The notes beneath the pieces are model-generated. The model was not told the DNA's origin. It did not search any database and saw only the letters and a list, made by a program, of their open reading frames with translations. 64,000 bases of DNA, taken from positions 248,001 to 312,000 of the forward strand of contig DATNQD010000087.1 of the NCBI GenBank assembly GCA_036702865.1, in the 5' to 3' direction. Made by a program: the position numbers and the translations under genes. Origin of the DNA: Trichocoleus sp. Lineage in GTDB: Bacteria > Cyanobacteriota > Cyanobacteriia > Elainellales > Elainellaceae. Positions 1-9,860 of the stretch are shown here, piece after piece; position 1 is the stretch's first letter; every line of letters starts with the position of its first letter.

Positions 1-929
1 GATGCGGAGGAATAAAGAGGGATGCAAGGAGGGGGAGACGCAGAGACACGGGAAGCGGAAAAAAGGGTTTGGAGGGACTGCAAGATCTCTGCTGCCGAAG
101 CTTGAGTTTGGAGAAGGTGGAGGAATTGGGCATTGAGCTGAGGCTGTTGCGCTGATGTGAGGGCTGTTGCCCAGGCACAATATTGTTGAGCAAAAGTTGA
201 GTGATGACAAACGGCAGCAATCAAGCAATCGATCGCGTCTTGCCACTGTCCCTGTTGCAGCAATGCTCCGCCTAAATCCCCCCAGGCTGGTGCAAAATCA
301 GGCTTCAGATCAAGGGTTCGGCGAAATTGGTCGCTTGCCTCCTGCCATCGTCCAACCTGCGACAAACAAAGTCCAAGATTATAGTGCGTCTTCCATTGAG
401 AGCGAAGTTGCACAGCCTGACTATATGCCTCGATCGCCTCTGCAATCTGCCCTACTTTCTGCCAAACTTCGCCCAGTTCTTCATAGGGATCTGCCCAGCT
501 TGGTCGTGCCTGAACTGCCTGCTGCCAGAGGTCGATCGCCTCATCCAATCTGCCCTGTACTGCGATCACCTTACCCAAAGCAAGATATATTTCGCTCGGC
601 TCAGCAGAGATTTCCAACACCTGCTTGTAGATATACTCTTGAAGATGAGGCTTGCCGCCCAACCGTTTTGCTTCAGAGAGCAAGATGCCGAGCAATTCAT
701 CGATCGCGGCGTCCGTACTTTGCGGCTCAGCATCTGCAAGTACCAGTATCCAGGTTGCCTGAGCTTCTGCCTCCTCTCCCTGAAGCAGATAAGCAAGCCC
801 TAGATACCAGTAAGCCGTTAGCAAATCAGGATTCGCAGCAATGGTTTGAGTGCAGAGATCAACCACCGCTGCATATTGTTCTAAGGCAAGAAGATCGATC
901 GCCTGGGATGCAATGTCAGGCATGAGCAT
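1..929 (-). CDS. TPR-repeat protein, N-terminal part (cut by window edge)
   Basis: The minus strand is open from an ATG at 929 (a second in-frame ATG lies at 923) to base 1, about 309 residues, with no stop. The translation holds a helical N-terminus with a YWYLGLAYLLQG-type repeat at about residues 40-55, then several canonical TPR units between about residues 110 and 250 (for example EAIDLWQQAVQARPSWADPY). The N-terminus resembles cyanobacterial TPR proteins of the SPINDLY/O-GlcNAc-transferase-like or FkbM type, but the catalytic part is outside the window, so the function is not assignable. The start lies only 5 bases after the stop of the upstream ThDP enzyme, so co-transcription is likely. 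The last visible residues are low-complexity and coincide with a purine-rich repeat. Confidence 0.75.
   Translation of the reverse strand, partial: MLMPDIASQAIDLLALEQYAAVVDLCTQTIAANPDLLTAYWYLGLAYLLQGEEAEAQATWILVLADAEPQSTDAAIDELLGILLSEAKRLGGKPHLQEYIYKQVLEISAEPSEIYLALGKVIAVQGRLDEAIDLWQQAVQARPSWADPYEELGEVWQKVGQIAEAIEAYSQAVQLRSQWKTHYNLGLCLSQVGRWQEASDQFRRTLDLKPDFAPAWGDLGGALLQQGQWQDAIDCLIAAVCHHSTFAQQYCAWATALTSAQQPQLNAQFLHLLQTQASAAEILQSLQTLFSASRVSASPPPCIPLYSSA
31..52. repeat. Purine-rich dispersed repeat copy
   Basis: A purine-rich stretch with the core GAGACGCAGAGACACGGG. A similar sequence in the opposite orientation lies at about 27183-27210, just upstream of the MocR gene. Such repeats are usually intergenic in filamentous cyanobacteria. 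Here it falls inside the reading frame of the partial TPR gene. Confidence 0.4.
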
Positions 930-934
930 TAACG

Positions 935-2581
935 TTAGATCGAGCAGGTCAAATCCCCTGATTTCTGGCTGAAGCGCAAGTTTTCTCGATAATCTACCGG
1001 GCAGTCGATCACTGCTGGAACAGATTGAGCCAAAGCGTCTTTCAATATGGGAATAAAATCAAGGCTCGATTCCACCCGATAGCCTTTCAAACCCATGCTT
1101 TCTGCCAGTTTGACAAAATCAGGATTTGTAAAGTGGACAAAGTTGGATTCACCAAAATGGTTAAGCTGCTTCCACTCAATTAAGCCATAACCACCGTCGT
1201 TAAAAATAATGGTGACAAACGGAGTACCAATTCTCAGCGCTGTTTCCAGTTCTTGAGCATTCATCATAAAACCGCCATCGCCCGTCACAGCAACCACTTT
1301 ACGCGTTGGAGCCACCAGTTTCGCCGCAACCGCGCCCGGAATTGCAATACCCATTGCTGCAAAGCCGTTTGAAATCAAGCAAGTGTTGGGACGATCGCAG
1401 TGATAATGCCGCGCCATCCACATCTTATGTGCTCCCACATCCGAGATCACAATATCTTCGGGCCCCATTACCTGCCGCAGATCATAGATAATCTTCTGGG
1501 GCTTTAGCGGAAAGCCATCATCTTTGGCATATTCTTCGTAGTCAGACTGAATCTCAGCTCGTAGCCCGATCGCATAAGGGTTAGGTTTACCTGTCCGATC
1601 AACCCGCTTCGCAATCTCTTCAAGTGAGTCACAGATATCACCAACCACTTCTGCCAGCGGGATGTAGCTTTGGTCAACTTCTGCCGGAGTCATGTCAATA
1701 TGAACGATCGGCGTTTCCCCAGTTGGATTCCAGCGTTTCGGTGAATACTCAATTAGGTCATAGCCAACGCAAATGACTAAATCAGTATTATCAAACCCAC
1801 AGCTAATATAATCTCGCTGCTGCAAGCCTACTGCCCACAGCGCCAGCGGATGCTGATAGGGAATAACGCCTTTGCCCATGAAGGTATTTACAACTGGAAT
1901 GTTCAGTTGCTCGGCAAACGTGGTTAGCACTTCACTCGCCCGCGCTCGGATTGCCCCATTTCCCACCAAAATGACTGGATTTTTTGCCTCACGAATCGCA
2001 GCAGCGGCACGTTCAATGCTGTTAAAAGACGCATATACTTTTTCCCGGGCATCAGGACGCAAAGGATGCCCATCCACTGTCATCGCCGCAATGTTTTCCG
2101 GCAGATCAATATGGACGGCTCCAGGCTTCTCCGTTTGAGCCAGCTTAAAGGCTTTCCGCACAACCTCTGGCGTGATGCTGGGACGCACAATTTGCGTATT
2201 CCATTTCGTCACTGGACTAAACATCGCCACCAGATCCAGGTATTGGTGCGATTCAATATGCATTCGATCGGTTCCTACCTGCCCCGTAATTGCGACCAAA
2301 GGAGCGCGATCGAGGTTGGCATCTGCAACACCCGTCATCAGGTTTGTGGCACCCGGACCCAGCGTTGATAGGCAAACGCCCGCCTTCCCTGTTAACCGAC
2401 CATACACATCCGCCATAAAAGCGGCTCCCTGCTCATGTCGGGTGGTAATGAACTGAATCGAAGAATCTTTTAGTGCCTGCAACATGTGGAGATTTTCTTC
2501 TCCAGGCAACCCAAACACATACTCAACCCCTTCATTCTCCAGACATTGCACCAGCAACCGAGCAGTATTCATTTCAGTCAT
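935..2581 (-). CDS. ThDP-dependent decarboxylase, probable 2-oxoglutarate decarboxylase (acetolactate synthase-like)
   Basis: 548 residues from the ATG at 2581, which has AAGGAG seven bases upstream; a longer open frame to 2626 is not needed. The order is the normal one for the family: an N-terminal pyrimidine-binding domain with the catalytic Glu in RHEQGAAF (about residue 50), a middle domain, and a C-terminal diphosphate-binding motif GDGGF...ND starting near residue 434. By sequence alone it would be called a large acetolactate synthase subunit. The gene directly upstream encodes a succinate-semialdehyde-dehydrogenase-type enzyme. In Synechococcus PCC 7002 that pair was shown to convert 2-oxoglutarate to succinate and so close the TCA cycle. 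I therefore favour 2-oxoglutarate decarboxylase. No small regulatory IlvH-type subunit is adjacent. Confidence 0.8.
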   Translation of the reverse strand: MTEMNTARLLVQCLENEGVEYVFGLPGEENLHMLQALKDSSIQFITTRHEQGAAFMADVYGRLTGKAGVCLSTLGPGATNLMTGVADANLDRAPLVAITGQVGTDRMHIESHQYLDLVAMFSPVTKWNTQIVRPSITPEVVRKAFKLAQTEKPGAVHIDLPENIAAMTVDGHPLRPDAREKVYASFNSIERAAAAIREAKNPVILVGNGAIRARASEVLTTFAEQLNIPVVNTFMGKGVIPYQHPLALWAVGLQQRDYISCGFDNTDLVICVGYDLIEYSPKRWNPTGETPIVHIDMTPAEVDQSYIPLAEVVGDICDSLEEIAKRVDRTGKPNPYAIGLRAEIQSDYEEYAKDDGFPLKPQKIIYDLRQVMGPEDIVISDVGAHKMWMARHYHCDRPNTCLISNGFAAMGIAIPGAVAAKLVAPTRKVVAVTGDGGFMMNAQELETALRIGTPFVTIIFNDGGYGLIEWKQLNHFGESNFVHFTNPDFVKLAESMGLKGYRVESSLDFIPILKDALAQSVPAVIDCPVDYRENLRFSQKSGDLTCSI

Positions 2582-2663
2582 ATCGTTCTCCTTACTAAGC
2601 AATACCCAACTGGAGACTGGGGTCAAGCAGCTTCCTCACCCCTCACTCCTCATCCCTTCCCTT

Positions 2664-4055
2664 TCACTTCACCCAAACCGTCTTGATATTCACAAACTCC
2701 CGAATTCCCTCAACGCCAAGTTCACGTCCATATCCCGATCGCTTGATACCACCAAAGGGTAAACGTGGATCAGATTTGACCATTGCGTTGATAAAGACTG
2801 ATCCTGCTTCAATCTCATTGATCAGGCGATCGATCTCTTCAGGGTTCTGTGTCCAGGCACTCGCGCCTAAACCGAATGGCGTATCGTTGGCAAGGCGAAT
2901 CGCCGCATCAATATCGGGAACAGAAAACAGCATTGCCACCGGACCAAAAAATTCCTCCTGACAAATCGGGGCATCGGCAGAAAGCCCTGCCAGAATTGTC
3001 GGTGGATAGAAATTACCCTTTTGCAGCGAGACGATCGCCTTTGTAGGCACCTGATGTGAATCGCCACCTACTAAAATCTTTCCCCCTTGTGCGACATAAG
3101 CCTGCACTTGCTGTTCCAGGTCTTTAAAGATTCCCGGAGTTGCCAGCGGTCCAATCTCGGTTTCAGGCTGCATCGGATCACCGATCTTGAGAGCACGATA
3201 TTTGGCGATTAGCTTTTCGGTGAACTGCCCCGCGATCGACTCCTGCACAATAAACCGTTTTGCGGCAATGCAAGATTGACCATTGTTGATCATCCGGGCA
3301 GTCACAGCAGTTGCAACAGCAGCTTCCAAGTCAGCACTTTCTAGCACAATAAAGGGGTCGCTACCCCCCAACTCCAGCACTGTTTTTTTAATTTGTGTCC
3401 CGGCAGCACTGGCAAGACTGGCTCCTGCACCTTCGCTTCCGGTTAATGTAGCGGCTTTCACCCGATCGTCTTTCACAATTTGCGCCACTTTATCTGCACC
3501 CACTAGCAGCGTCTGAAATGCACCTTTTGGAAATCCAGCATTTAACAGAATTTCTTCGATCGCCAGCGCTGATTGCGGTACGTTTGAGGCATGTTTGAGA
3601 ATCCCCACATTGCCCGCCATTAAAGCCGGAGCTGCAAAGCGAAACACCTGCCAAAACGGGAAATTCCAGGGCATTACTGCTAGAACAATGCCGAGGGGTT
3701 GATACCGCACAAAGCTTTTTCCCGCATCTGTGGAAATCACGGTATCTTGCAAAAACTCAGCGGCGCGATCAGCATAAAAGCGGCAAACTGCGGCACATTT
3801 TTCAACCTCAGTCATCGCCGCCCCGATCGGCTTTCCCATCTCCTGAGTCATAATCTTGCCGTAGTGATCGCGCTCCGCTAGTAAAATCTTTGCGGCATGA
3901 TGCAACCATTCCGATCGCTGAGCAAAGTCTGTACGGCGATAGTGCTCAAACGTCTGTTGGGCATGATCCAACGCATTGGCGATTGCGTCATCGGTCAGCG
4001 GCTCAAAGGTTTTGATCGTTTCCCCCGTTGCCGGATTAATGCTTGCAATACCCAT
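2664..4055 (-). CDS. gabD: Succinate-semialdehyde dehydrogenase, aldehyde dehydrogenase superfamily
   Basis: 463 residues, the length of the short GabD/Sad-type enzymes. The start is supported by AGGAGG about six bases before the ATG. Visible family landmarks are the MPWNFPFWQ motif (about 128-136), the cofactor-loop GSEGAG (206-211), the general base Glu228 in LELGGSDPF and the nucleophile Cys262 in [12 protein letters not shown]. It oxidises succinic semialdehyde to succinate in the cytoplasm. It is the first gene of a minus-strand operon and is followed after 82 bases by the ThDP decarboxylase expected to make its substrate. Coenzyme preference (NAD or NADP) cannot be read from the sequence. 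Confidence 0.88.
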   Translation of the reverse strand: MGIASINPATGETIKTFEPLTDDAIANALDHAQQTFEHYRRTDFAQRSEWLHHAAKILLAERDHYGKIMTQEMGKPIGAAMTEVEKCAAVCRFYADRAAEFLQDTVISTDAGKSFVRYQPLGIVLAVMPWNFPFWQVFRFAAPALMAGNVGILKHASNVPQSALAIEEILLNAGFPKGAFQTLLVGADKVAQIVKDDRVKAATLTGSEGAGASLASAAGTQIKKTVLELGGSDPFIVLESADLEAAVATAVTARMINNGQSCIAAKRFIVQESIAGQFTEKLIAKYRALKIGDPMQPETEIGPLATPGIFKDLEQQVQAYVAQGGKILVGGDSHQVPTKAIVSLQKGNFYPPTILAGLSADAPICQEEFFGPVAMLFSVPDIDAAIRLANDTPFGLGASAWTQNPEEIDRLINEIEAGSVFINAMVKSDPRLPFGGIKRSGYGRELGVEGIREFVNIKTVWVK

Positions 4056-4512
4056 TTCTTTCCTCCTGGTCGTCGCTCAAGAGGGGAGCTATTTGTGAAA
4101 ATTGATATCTTCGGTTTGAGGCTTCGATCGATTGATCAGAGCAACCAAAACACAATATTCCCTTCCTGAATTCAGGGATTTCGGGAATTGCCGCGTAGCG
4201 TCAATAGATTGAGGCTATCCCGATCGCTACCCTCTTGATCCCCATTCTAGTCGTCCGATCGGGTGTGATCCCTCATTTAGCAACATCTGGAAATAATTCA
4301 GAAACCAAGTTTTTGTGGGACAGTGACCGTAAAATTTAAGCAATCTGATAGAGAGTCAGCGTCTTGGACTTACATTTTACCCAGACTTTTTTTTGCAGCA
4401 AGATCACAGCATTCATCTTGTTCCAATGAAGATTTTGAATTGGATAAAAGCTCTAAAGGCAGCATCCGTTATCTCATTGGAACGGTAAACATTCTAATAA
4501 TCTAAAAGTGAT
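4056..4512. other. Gene-free stretch upstream of gabD and downstream of nblS
   Basis: 457 bases between the gabD start and the nblS stop, both on the minus strand. It must hold the gabD promoter. A short + frame at 4323-4505 has no ribosome site or recognisable product. No convincing terminator or RNA gene was seen. Confidence 0.5.
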
Positions 4513-6516
4513 TTAACTTTCTAAAAAAGTAGGGCTTAACGATCGATCGCTGGCTTCAGACAAGTGCATCGCCGAATGAGTTTCAGCTGCTAATTCTTGT
4601 AGCAGAGATGCGCTATCTCGGAACAAGGGAAGATCAAACCAGAAGGTTGTTCCAACTCCCACCTCGCTCACGAGATGCACTCTGCTGTGATGTTTCTCAA
4701 TAATGTTTCGCACGATCGACAACCCCAGTCCTGTCCCTTCAAGCGTATGGACTCGGTTCTCTACTCGGAAAAATCGATCGAAAATGGCTTCTTGATCTTC
4801 AGGATCAATGCCAATACCCGTATCAGAAACTTCAACCCGAACATGGCTTGGAAGCTCATGACCGTCAGGCTCCAGCAGATGAGCACGGATGGCGACCTGT
4901 CCTCCAGGGGGCGTAAACTTTAAGCCATTACCAACCAAATTCGAGAAGACTTGCAGCAGCAAATCATAATTGCCAAACACGGGCGGCAGGTCTGGCTCAA
5001 TGTCTTGAATTAGCTCAATCCCTTTATCTTTCGCATTGAGACGGTGAGTACGAAGCGTTTGCTCGATCGGCTGAATAATTTCGACTGCTTCAAAGCTATA
5101 CCGTTTATTGGACTCTAATTTAGATAAGTCAAGGACATCGTTCACCAAGCGGGTGAGGCGATCGGTTTCTCGATTGGCAGTGTCTAGAAACTCGCGTCGT
5201 TCGATCTCACTGAGGCTATCGCCATAGTCATGTAGTGTTTCAATAAAAGATTTGATATTAAAAAGCGGCGTTCGCAGTTCGTGAGAAACATTGCTGATGA
5301 AGTGGCTCTTTGCCTCGTTTAGTTCTGCTTCGCGGGTGATGTCCTGAACTGTGATGGCAATTCCTTTGACGCTATCCCGATATTGATCAAGAACAGTGGT
5401 AAGCAAGATTCGCACAGTGCGGTTAATGGGATCAGCAATGGTAATGCGGAACTCTGCACCATCTTTCATTTCATTGGGCGGATGACCCGACGCAAGCTGA
5501 TAGAGCGGACGAGTTAACTCTATCTTCACTGCATCCGGCAGATGATATAGCACATTTTCGCCTAAAACTTGATCAGTGCTTTCCCAACCAAAAATGCGTT
5601 GCGCTGTTGGATTGGTCAGGATAACCAGCATATTGGTATCCAGTAGTACCGCACCATCTGCGATCGTTGAAACCAGCGTTTCGAGTTTCGCTTTCTCTGC
5701 GGTCAGTTCCTCAATGTTTTGCTCCTCATAACTTTCCAGGCGCTCCGCCATCTCATTAAAGTTGAGGATCAGTTCTCCCAGTTCACCACCTAGAGGCAAA
5801 TCAATTCGCTGCCTGAAGTTTCCAGCGGCAATATTTTTTACCCCAAACAAAAGTTCTTTAATGGGCTTAGTAATGGTCAAGGCGTTGAACACTGCACCCA
5901 GAATCACCATGACCCAGATCGAGACAAACACAGCGATCGTCACATCCCGGGTTAAGTGAGATGAAGTGACAACCGTAGGGTTGGGGTTAATGCCGATCGC
6001 TAATACGCCCAGATAGTGCCCATCATGGTTCAAGGGCACAAACACATCTGTCACTTCGCCATCCGGTGTAAGATGCTGCCTCACCATTGGTTCTTCCAAA
6101 TTCTCGGCGTAATTTTCTGGAAGCTGCATTCGGCGGCGAATTGTCAGAGAGTTTTGCACTTCCGATTCCGAGAAGGGGATGCCAAAAAAGATATTACCTT
6201 CGTCGTCGGCATAGAGCATGTAGCGAACACTCGAAGTGCTGCTATAGAACCGATGGGAAAAACGAGCCAGTTCTGTACGGTTGTCGTCATTAACCAGAGG
6301 TGCCACATTCGCAGCCAAGAGCAGCCCTAAGTCCCGTCCAAACCGTGTATCGTTCAAGCGAGCGTCTTGCTGAATCGTGTTGACTGCCCAAAAGGTCAAG
6401 CCACTCATTATCAAAGAAACGACTAATGTCGCAGCAGCCATCAGGCGAGTCTGGAGCGTGAACTCCGACCACCAACGCGCGATGATTGCTCTAATCTGGT
6501 GCAGTAGGGCTAACAA
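4513..6516 (-). CDS. nblS: Sensor histidine kinase NblS (Hik33/DspA, ycf26)
   Basis: 667 residues, colinear with Synechocystis Hik33. The order is TM1 (about 25-47), a periplasmic loop, TM2 (about 192-213), HAMP (about 212-265), coiled linker, PAS (about 280-395), and HisKA with the phospho-accepting His412 in SHELRTP. An HATPase domain follows, with its N box (NLVGNGLKFTPPGG) and G boxes (DTGIGID, GTGLGLSIV). The family controls phycobilisome degradation and high-light, cold and redox responses by phosphorylating RpaB/NblR-type regulators. The start is TTG; it gives an N-terminus that matches known Hik33 proteins, although no strong ribosome site is visible. It lies 245 bases downstream of purD on the same strand. 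Confidence 0.95.
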   Translation of the reverse strand: MLALLHQIRAIIARWWSEFTLQTRLMAAATLVVSLIMSGLTFWAVNTIQQDARLNDTRFGRDLGLLLAANVAPLVNDDNRTELARFSHRFYSSTSSVRYMLYADDEGNIFFGIPFSESEVQNSLTIRRRMQLPENYAENLEEPMVRQHLTPDGEVTDVFVPLNHDGHYLGVLAIGINPNPTVVTSSHLTRDVTIAVFVSIWVMVILGAVFNALTITKPIKELLFGVKNIAAGNFRQRIDLPLGGELGELILNFNEMAERLESYEEQNIEELTAEKAKLETLVSTIADGAVLLDTNMLVILTNPTAQRIFGWESTDQVLGENVLYHLPDAVKIELTRPLYQLASGHPPNEMKDGAEFRITIADPINRTVRILLTTVLDQYRDSVKGIAITVQDITREAELNEAKSHFISNVSHELRTPLFNIKSFIETLHDYGDSLSEIERREFLDTANRETDRLTRLVNDVLDLSKLESNKRYSFEAVEIIQPIEQTLRTHRLNAKDKGIELIQDIEPDLPPVFGNYDLLLQVFSNLVGNGLKFTPPGGQVAIRAHLLEPDGHELPSHVRVEVSDTGIGIDPEDQEAIFDRFFRVENRVHTLEGTGLGLSIVRNIIEKHHSRVHLVSEVGVGTTFWFDLPLFRDSASLLQELAAETHSAMHLSEASDRSLSPTFLES

Positions 6517-6761
6517 GGGTCGTTCAACTTAGTGCAAGAGGACATATTGAACTTCTCACATGACAGGTGGTCTCACAATTTTTCGCTCACAGCTTCTAAA
6601 GTTTCTGAATATCAAGCGTTCTGGCTGCAAACTATAACGAGCAGGCTATACCTGATTGACATCCTTTTCCATTTTTGCAAAGTATCTGCATTGTATCAAT
6701 GTCGAGGAGCAGTGCAGTGTCAGGATGGCGAATAGAGCAAGCCTGAGGAGTTATTACTCCT

Positions 6762-8060
6762 TCACAGATTCACCGGTGTTTCTGCTGAGGCATTCAGGAC
6801 GCGATGAGCAATATCTCGCCGATAGTACATCCCTTCAAACTGGATGCAGTTGACCGCATCATACGCTCTAGACACCGCCTCTGCAAAAGATGCTCCGGTC
6901 GCTGTGACACCTAAAACCCTGCCACCATCTGTAACAAGTTGCTGCTTCAGCCTCGTTCCCGCATGAAAGACGATCGCTCCCGTTGCCTCAGCCTGCTCAA
7001 TGCCCTGAATGGCTATGCCCTTTTTATAAGTTTCAGGGTAGCCCTCAGCCGCGATGACTACACAGGCAGAAGCACCCGGTTTCCATTGAAGCGGAAGCAT
7101 TTGAGCGAGTCGCTGCTGAGCGCAAGCAAGCAACAGGGTTTCCAGCGGGGTTTCGAGCAGCGGTAAGACTGCTTGAGTTTCGGGATCACCGAAGCGACAG
7201 TTAAATTCAATGACTTTTGGATCACCCGCTGGTGTAATTATCAGCCCAGCATAAAGAATGCCGCGATAGTCGATCCCTTGCTGCCGCAGTGCGGCGATCG
7301 TTGGCTCTAGAATCTCTTGCTGAATCCGCTCCATCAAGGCAGGCGTCGCGATCGGAGCAGGGGCATAAGCACCCATTCCACCCGTATTCGGTCCCGTATC
7401 TCCATCACCAATGCGCTTGTGATCTTGAGCAGGCAACAAAGGATGAATCGTGATACCATCCGTCACTGCCAAAACCGAAACTTCTTGCCCTGACAGGAAT
7501 TCCTCAATTACCAGACGTTGTCCAGCTGTACCAAACTGTCCACTGAATGCAGATTCGACTGCAGCGACTGCTTCTTCAACCGTCTGAGCCACCGTTACAC
7601 CCTTACCAGCAGCCAAACCATCTGCTTTAACGACGATCGGTGCACCCTGCTCTTTAATGTAAGCAACAGCCGCATCAGAATCAGTAAAAACAGCCGCTTT
7701 CGCAGTCGGAATTTTTGCTGCTTGCATCAACGCCTTCGCCCAAGACTTGCTTGCTTCGATTTGAGCCCCTGCCTGAGTGGGACCAAACACCGTTAAGCCC
7801 TGCTTTTGGAGGTAGTCTGCCATGCCATCAGCCAAAGGCACCTCTGGACCAATTACAACAAGGGCAATGTTGTTCACCAGCGCCACTCGTGCAATACCCT
7901 CAACATCATGCGCTGCCAATGCCCAATTCCGACACCGCTCCAGCTTTGCAGTCCCACCGTTTCCGGGGATGCAAAAAACTTCCTGCACCCGCTCCGATTG
8001 CAGCAGTTTCCAAGCTAGGGCATGTTCTCGCCCGCCACTGCCAATAACCAAGACTTTCAC
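6762..8060 (-). CDS. purD: Phosphoribosylamine-glycine ligase (GAR synthetase)
   Basis: Catalyses the second step of purine synthesis, joining glycine to phosphoribosylamine with ATP. I place the start at GTG 8060, which gives the typical N-terminus VKVLVIGSGGREHALAWK at about 432 residues and has AAGGTG nine bases upstream. A TTG at 8105 would add 15 atypical residues. The ATP-grasp fold is evident from KADGLAAGKGV, the EEFLSGQEVSVLA segment, the GDGDTGPNTGGMGAYAPAP loop and NCRFGDPETQAVLPLL near the metal site. The protein is complete and intact. The next gene on the strand is nblS; a functional link is not apparent. Confidence 0.95.
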   Translation of the reverse strand: MKVLVIGSGGREHALAWKLLQSERVQEVFCIPGNGGTAKLERCRNWALAAHDVEGIARVALVNNIALVVIGPEVPLADGMADYLQKQGLTVFGPTQAGAQIEASKSWAKALMQAAKIPTAKAAVFTDSDAAVAYIKEQGAPIVVKADGLAAGKGVTVAQTVEEAVAAVESAFSGQFGTAGQRLVIEEFLSGQEVSVLAVTDGITIHPLLPAQDHKRIGDGDTGPNTGGMGAYAPAPIATPALMERIQQEILEPTIAALRQQGIDYRGILYAGLIITPAGDPKVIEFNCRFGDPETQAVLPLLETPLETLLLACAQQRLAQMLPLQWKPGASACVVIAAEGYPETYKKGIAIQGIEQAEATGAIVFHAGTRLKQQLVTDGGRVLGVTATGASFAEAVSRAYDAVNCIQFEGMYYRRDIAHRVLNASAETPVNL

Positions 8061-8484
8061 GCTTTGTTCACCTTCGCTGCTGATATCCGAGGTCAATCTC
8101 ACCAAAAGGACTTTATTATCTCACATTTGCACCTAACCACTCCTGCCTGTCATAGTCGAGCGATTCAGACTGTCGCTGTCAGACCTGTTAAACTGCGGAT
8201 GAAGCTGCAAACTCGCTCAACTTTCTCGACTCATTTATCAAAACTCATTTATCAAAATTTGTAGAAGCTCTTTATCAGGATAGGTCAATTAGAGTGGGTT
8301 GCAAGTCAGGCACCTCTTCATGGAATAGTCTTCTTCTAAGCATAGAGACCAGTAGACTAGTTGTTGGTTCGATTGAGATAAATTCTGTGAAGCCATTTGC
8401 CCTGATGCTCCCAGGCGATTAACCCGGAATAGCAAACGATCGGGCTGAACATAGTGTAACAGGCATGATATAGGGAGTTGGTTC
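8061..8484. other. Divergent promoter region between purD and a TPR gene
   Basis: 424 bases between two divergent genes, expected to hold both promoters. No RNA gene, repeat array or known operator was recognised. A minus-strand frame at 8289-8684 crosses it but has no family features and overlaps the following gene. Confidence 0.4.
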
Positions 8485-9786
8485 ATGGGGTTCTTGCACC
8501 GTTGGCAATTGAATTTCACTCCAAATAAAACAATTGATAGAACAATGCAGGATCGATCGCACTTTAACAACTTAAACAAGGGCAAAAACTGGAGCAAGGG
8601 TGGACAGGGTTTCGGCTGGGGCATGATTCTGGTTCTACCGCTATTGGGATCGCCTGTCCTAGCACAGACTCCTCCTGACCCCAATGCACCAATCCCAAAC
8701 CCGCTAGAGCTGACTCAACCTGATCCACTGCTGCCAGAAGGGATCATCAATCGCCCCTTGAGTTCTCCGGAAAAAGATGTTCTGCGAACTGCGCTCGAAC
8801 AGCTCCAGGCAGAAGCAGCAGCAAAACTTCAGACAGGCGATATTCCCGGAGCGCTGGATATTTTGAATCGAGAATTGCGGCTGCGGCGATTTCTTGGCTC
8901 GGCAGAAGAAGTAGCAGCCCTGAGTCGCGTGGGAGCGGTTGCCTGGAGGGAAAGCCAAATTACTGAACTCCGCTTCATCACGGAGCGGCTTCAGCAGATT
9001 GAACAGCAGGTATCCGCTCAGCCCGACCCAAACCCCAATCTCCTTCTCAAAATTGCTGAAGCTTACACGACTGTGCGAGCTAAAGCACAGGCAGGGAGTT
9101 TGTACGACAAGCTTTTAGCTCAAGCACAGCAGCAGCAAAATCTCAACCGACAAGAGCAAATTTTGACAGAGATGGGGCAGCTTCATCTCGCCTGGTTTGA
9201 TTATGCCAATGCTGCCACTGCCTACGAACAGCTGGTTACTGTAGCGCAAGCCAAGAGCGATCGAGTGGCACAAGCGAAGTATCTAGAGCAGTTAGCCCGG
9301 ATCTATCAGGAGAATCGTCAGCCCGATCAGGCAATTGCCACGAACCAGAAACTGGTTGATCTCTATCAGCAACAGCGAAATTTTGAACCGATTCCAGCGC
9401 TCAAATTGGCGATCGGGGATCAGTATGCTGTTCTGGGGCGCACTGATTTAGCCGTACCGAGCTATCAAGAAGCTTTTGCAGCAGCGCGATCAGTTCAGCA
9501 GTATGCCTATGCCAGTGATGCTCTCCAGCGACTAGCAACCCTCTACCAGGCAGACAATCGCATTGATGAAGCACTTGCTACCTATCGACTCTTACTGGAC
9601 GTTGAGCAGCAGTCTTACAACACAGTGGGGTTAATGGATACCTACGACCAGATTGGTCAGATGCTCAAGGCGAGAGGGGATAATTCCCAGGCATTGGCTG
9701 CGTTTCGTCAGGGTTTGCAGCTTGCCCAGCAGTTGAAATACAAAGTGGATTATTTTACAGCTCAGATCCAGGCAGTGAGTCAGTAG
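8485..9786 (+). CDS. TPR-repeat protein with N-terminal signal/anchor
   Basis: 433 residues. The start at 8485 is backed by GGGAG seven bases upstream. A basic leader of about 48 residues precedes a hydrophobic stretch MILVLPLLGSPVLAQTPP that looks like a signal peptide with an AQ cleavage site, so the protein is probably exported or anchored on the lumen/periplasm side. A proline-rich spacer follows. Residues 110-430 are helical repeats of about 40 residues rich in Ala, Gln and Tyr, typical of TPRs (for example DYANAATAYEQLVTVAQA and ALATYRLLLDVEQQ). No catalytic domain is visible. A scaffold role is the likely general function; partners are unknown. Confidence 0.8.
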   Translation: MGFLHRWQLNFTPNKTIDRTMQDRSHFNNLNKGKNWSKGGQGFGWGMILVLPLLGSPVLAQTPPDPNAPIPNPLELTQPDPLLPEGIINRPLSSPEKDVLRTALEQLQAEAAAKLQTGDIPGALDILNRELRLRRFLGSAEEVAALSRVGAVAWRESQITELRFITERLQQIEQQVSAQPDPNPNLLLKIAEAYTTVRAKAQAGSLYDKLLAQAQQQQNLNRQEQILTEMGQLHLAWFDYANAATAYEQLVTVAQAKSDRVAQAKYLEQLARIYQENRQPDQAIATNQKLVDLYQQQRNFEPIPALKLAIGDQYAVLGRTDLAVPSYQEAFAAARSVQQYAYASDALQRLATLYQADNRIDEALATYRLLLDVEQQSYNTVGLMDTYDQIGQMLKARGDNSQALAAFRQGLQLAQQLKYKVDYFTAQIQAVSQ

Positions 9787-9860
9787 ATCACTAAAGCAGC
9801 AGTGGGAGGCGTTGCTCCAAGTACACTGTGCTTGTCAACAGATCTACTACTGTATTTAGA

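Noticed and set aside
205-240. Suspected frameshift in the partial TPR gene
   Set aside because: On careful re-reading of the minus strand the frame is continuous to the window edge.
167-925. Plus-strand open frames at 167-925 and 327-803
   Set aside because: They are shadows of the minus-strand TPR gene, whose translation shows clear repeats; the plus frames show no family features.
4323-4505. Short plus-strand frame in the nblS-gabD gap
   Set aside because: No ribosome site, no family likeness and composition like the surrounding spacer.
8289-8684. Minus-strand frame overlapping the TPR gene at 8485
   Set aside because: No ribosome site, odd composition, and the plus-strand TPR gene explains the region.
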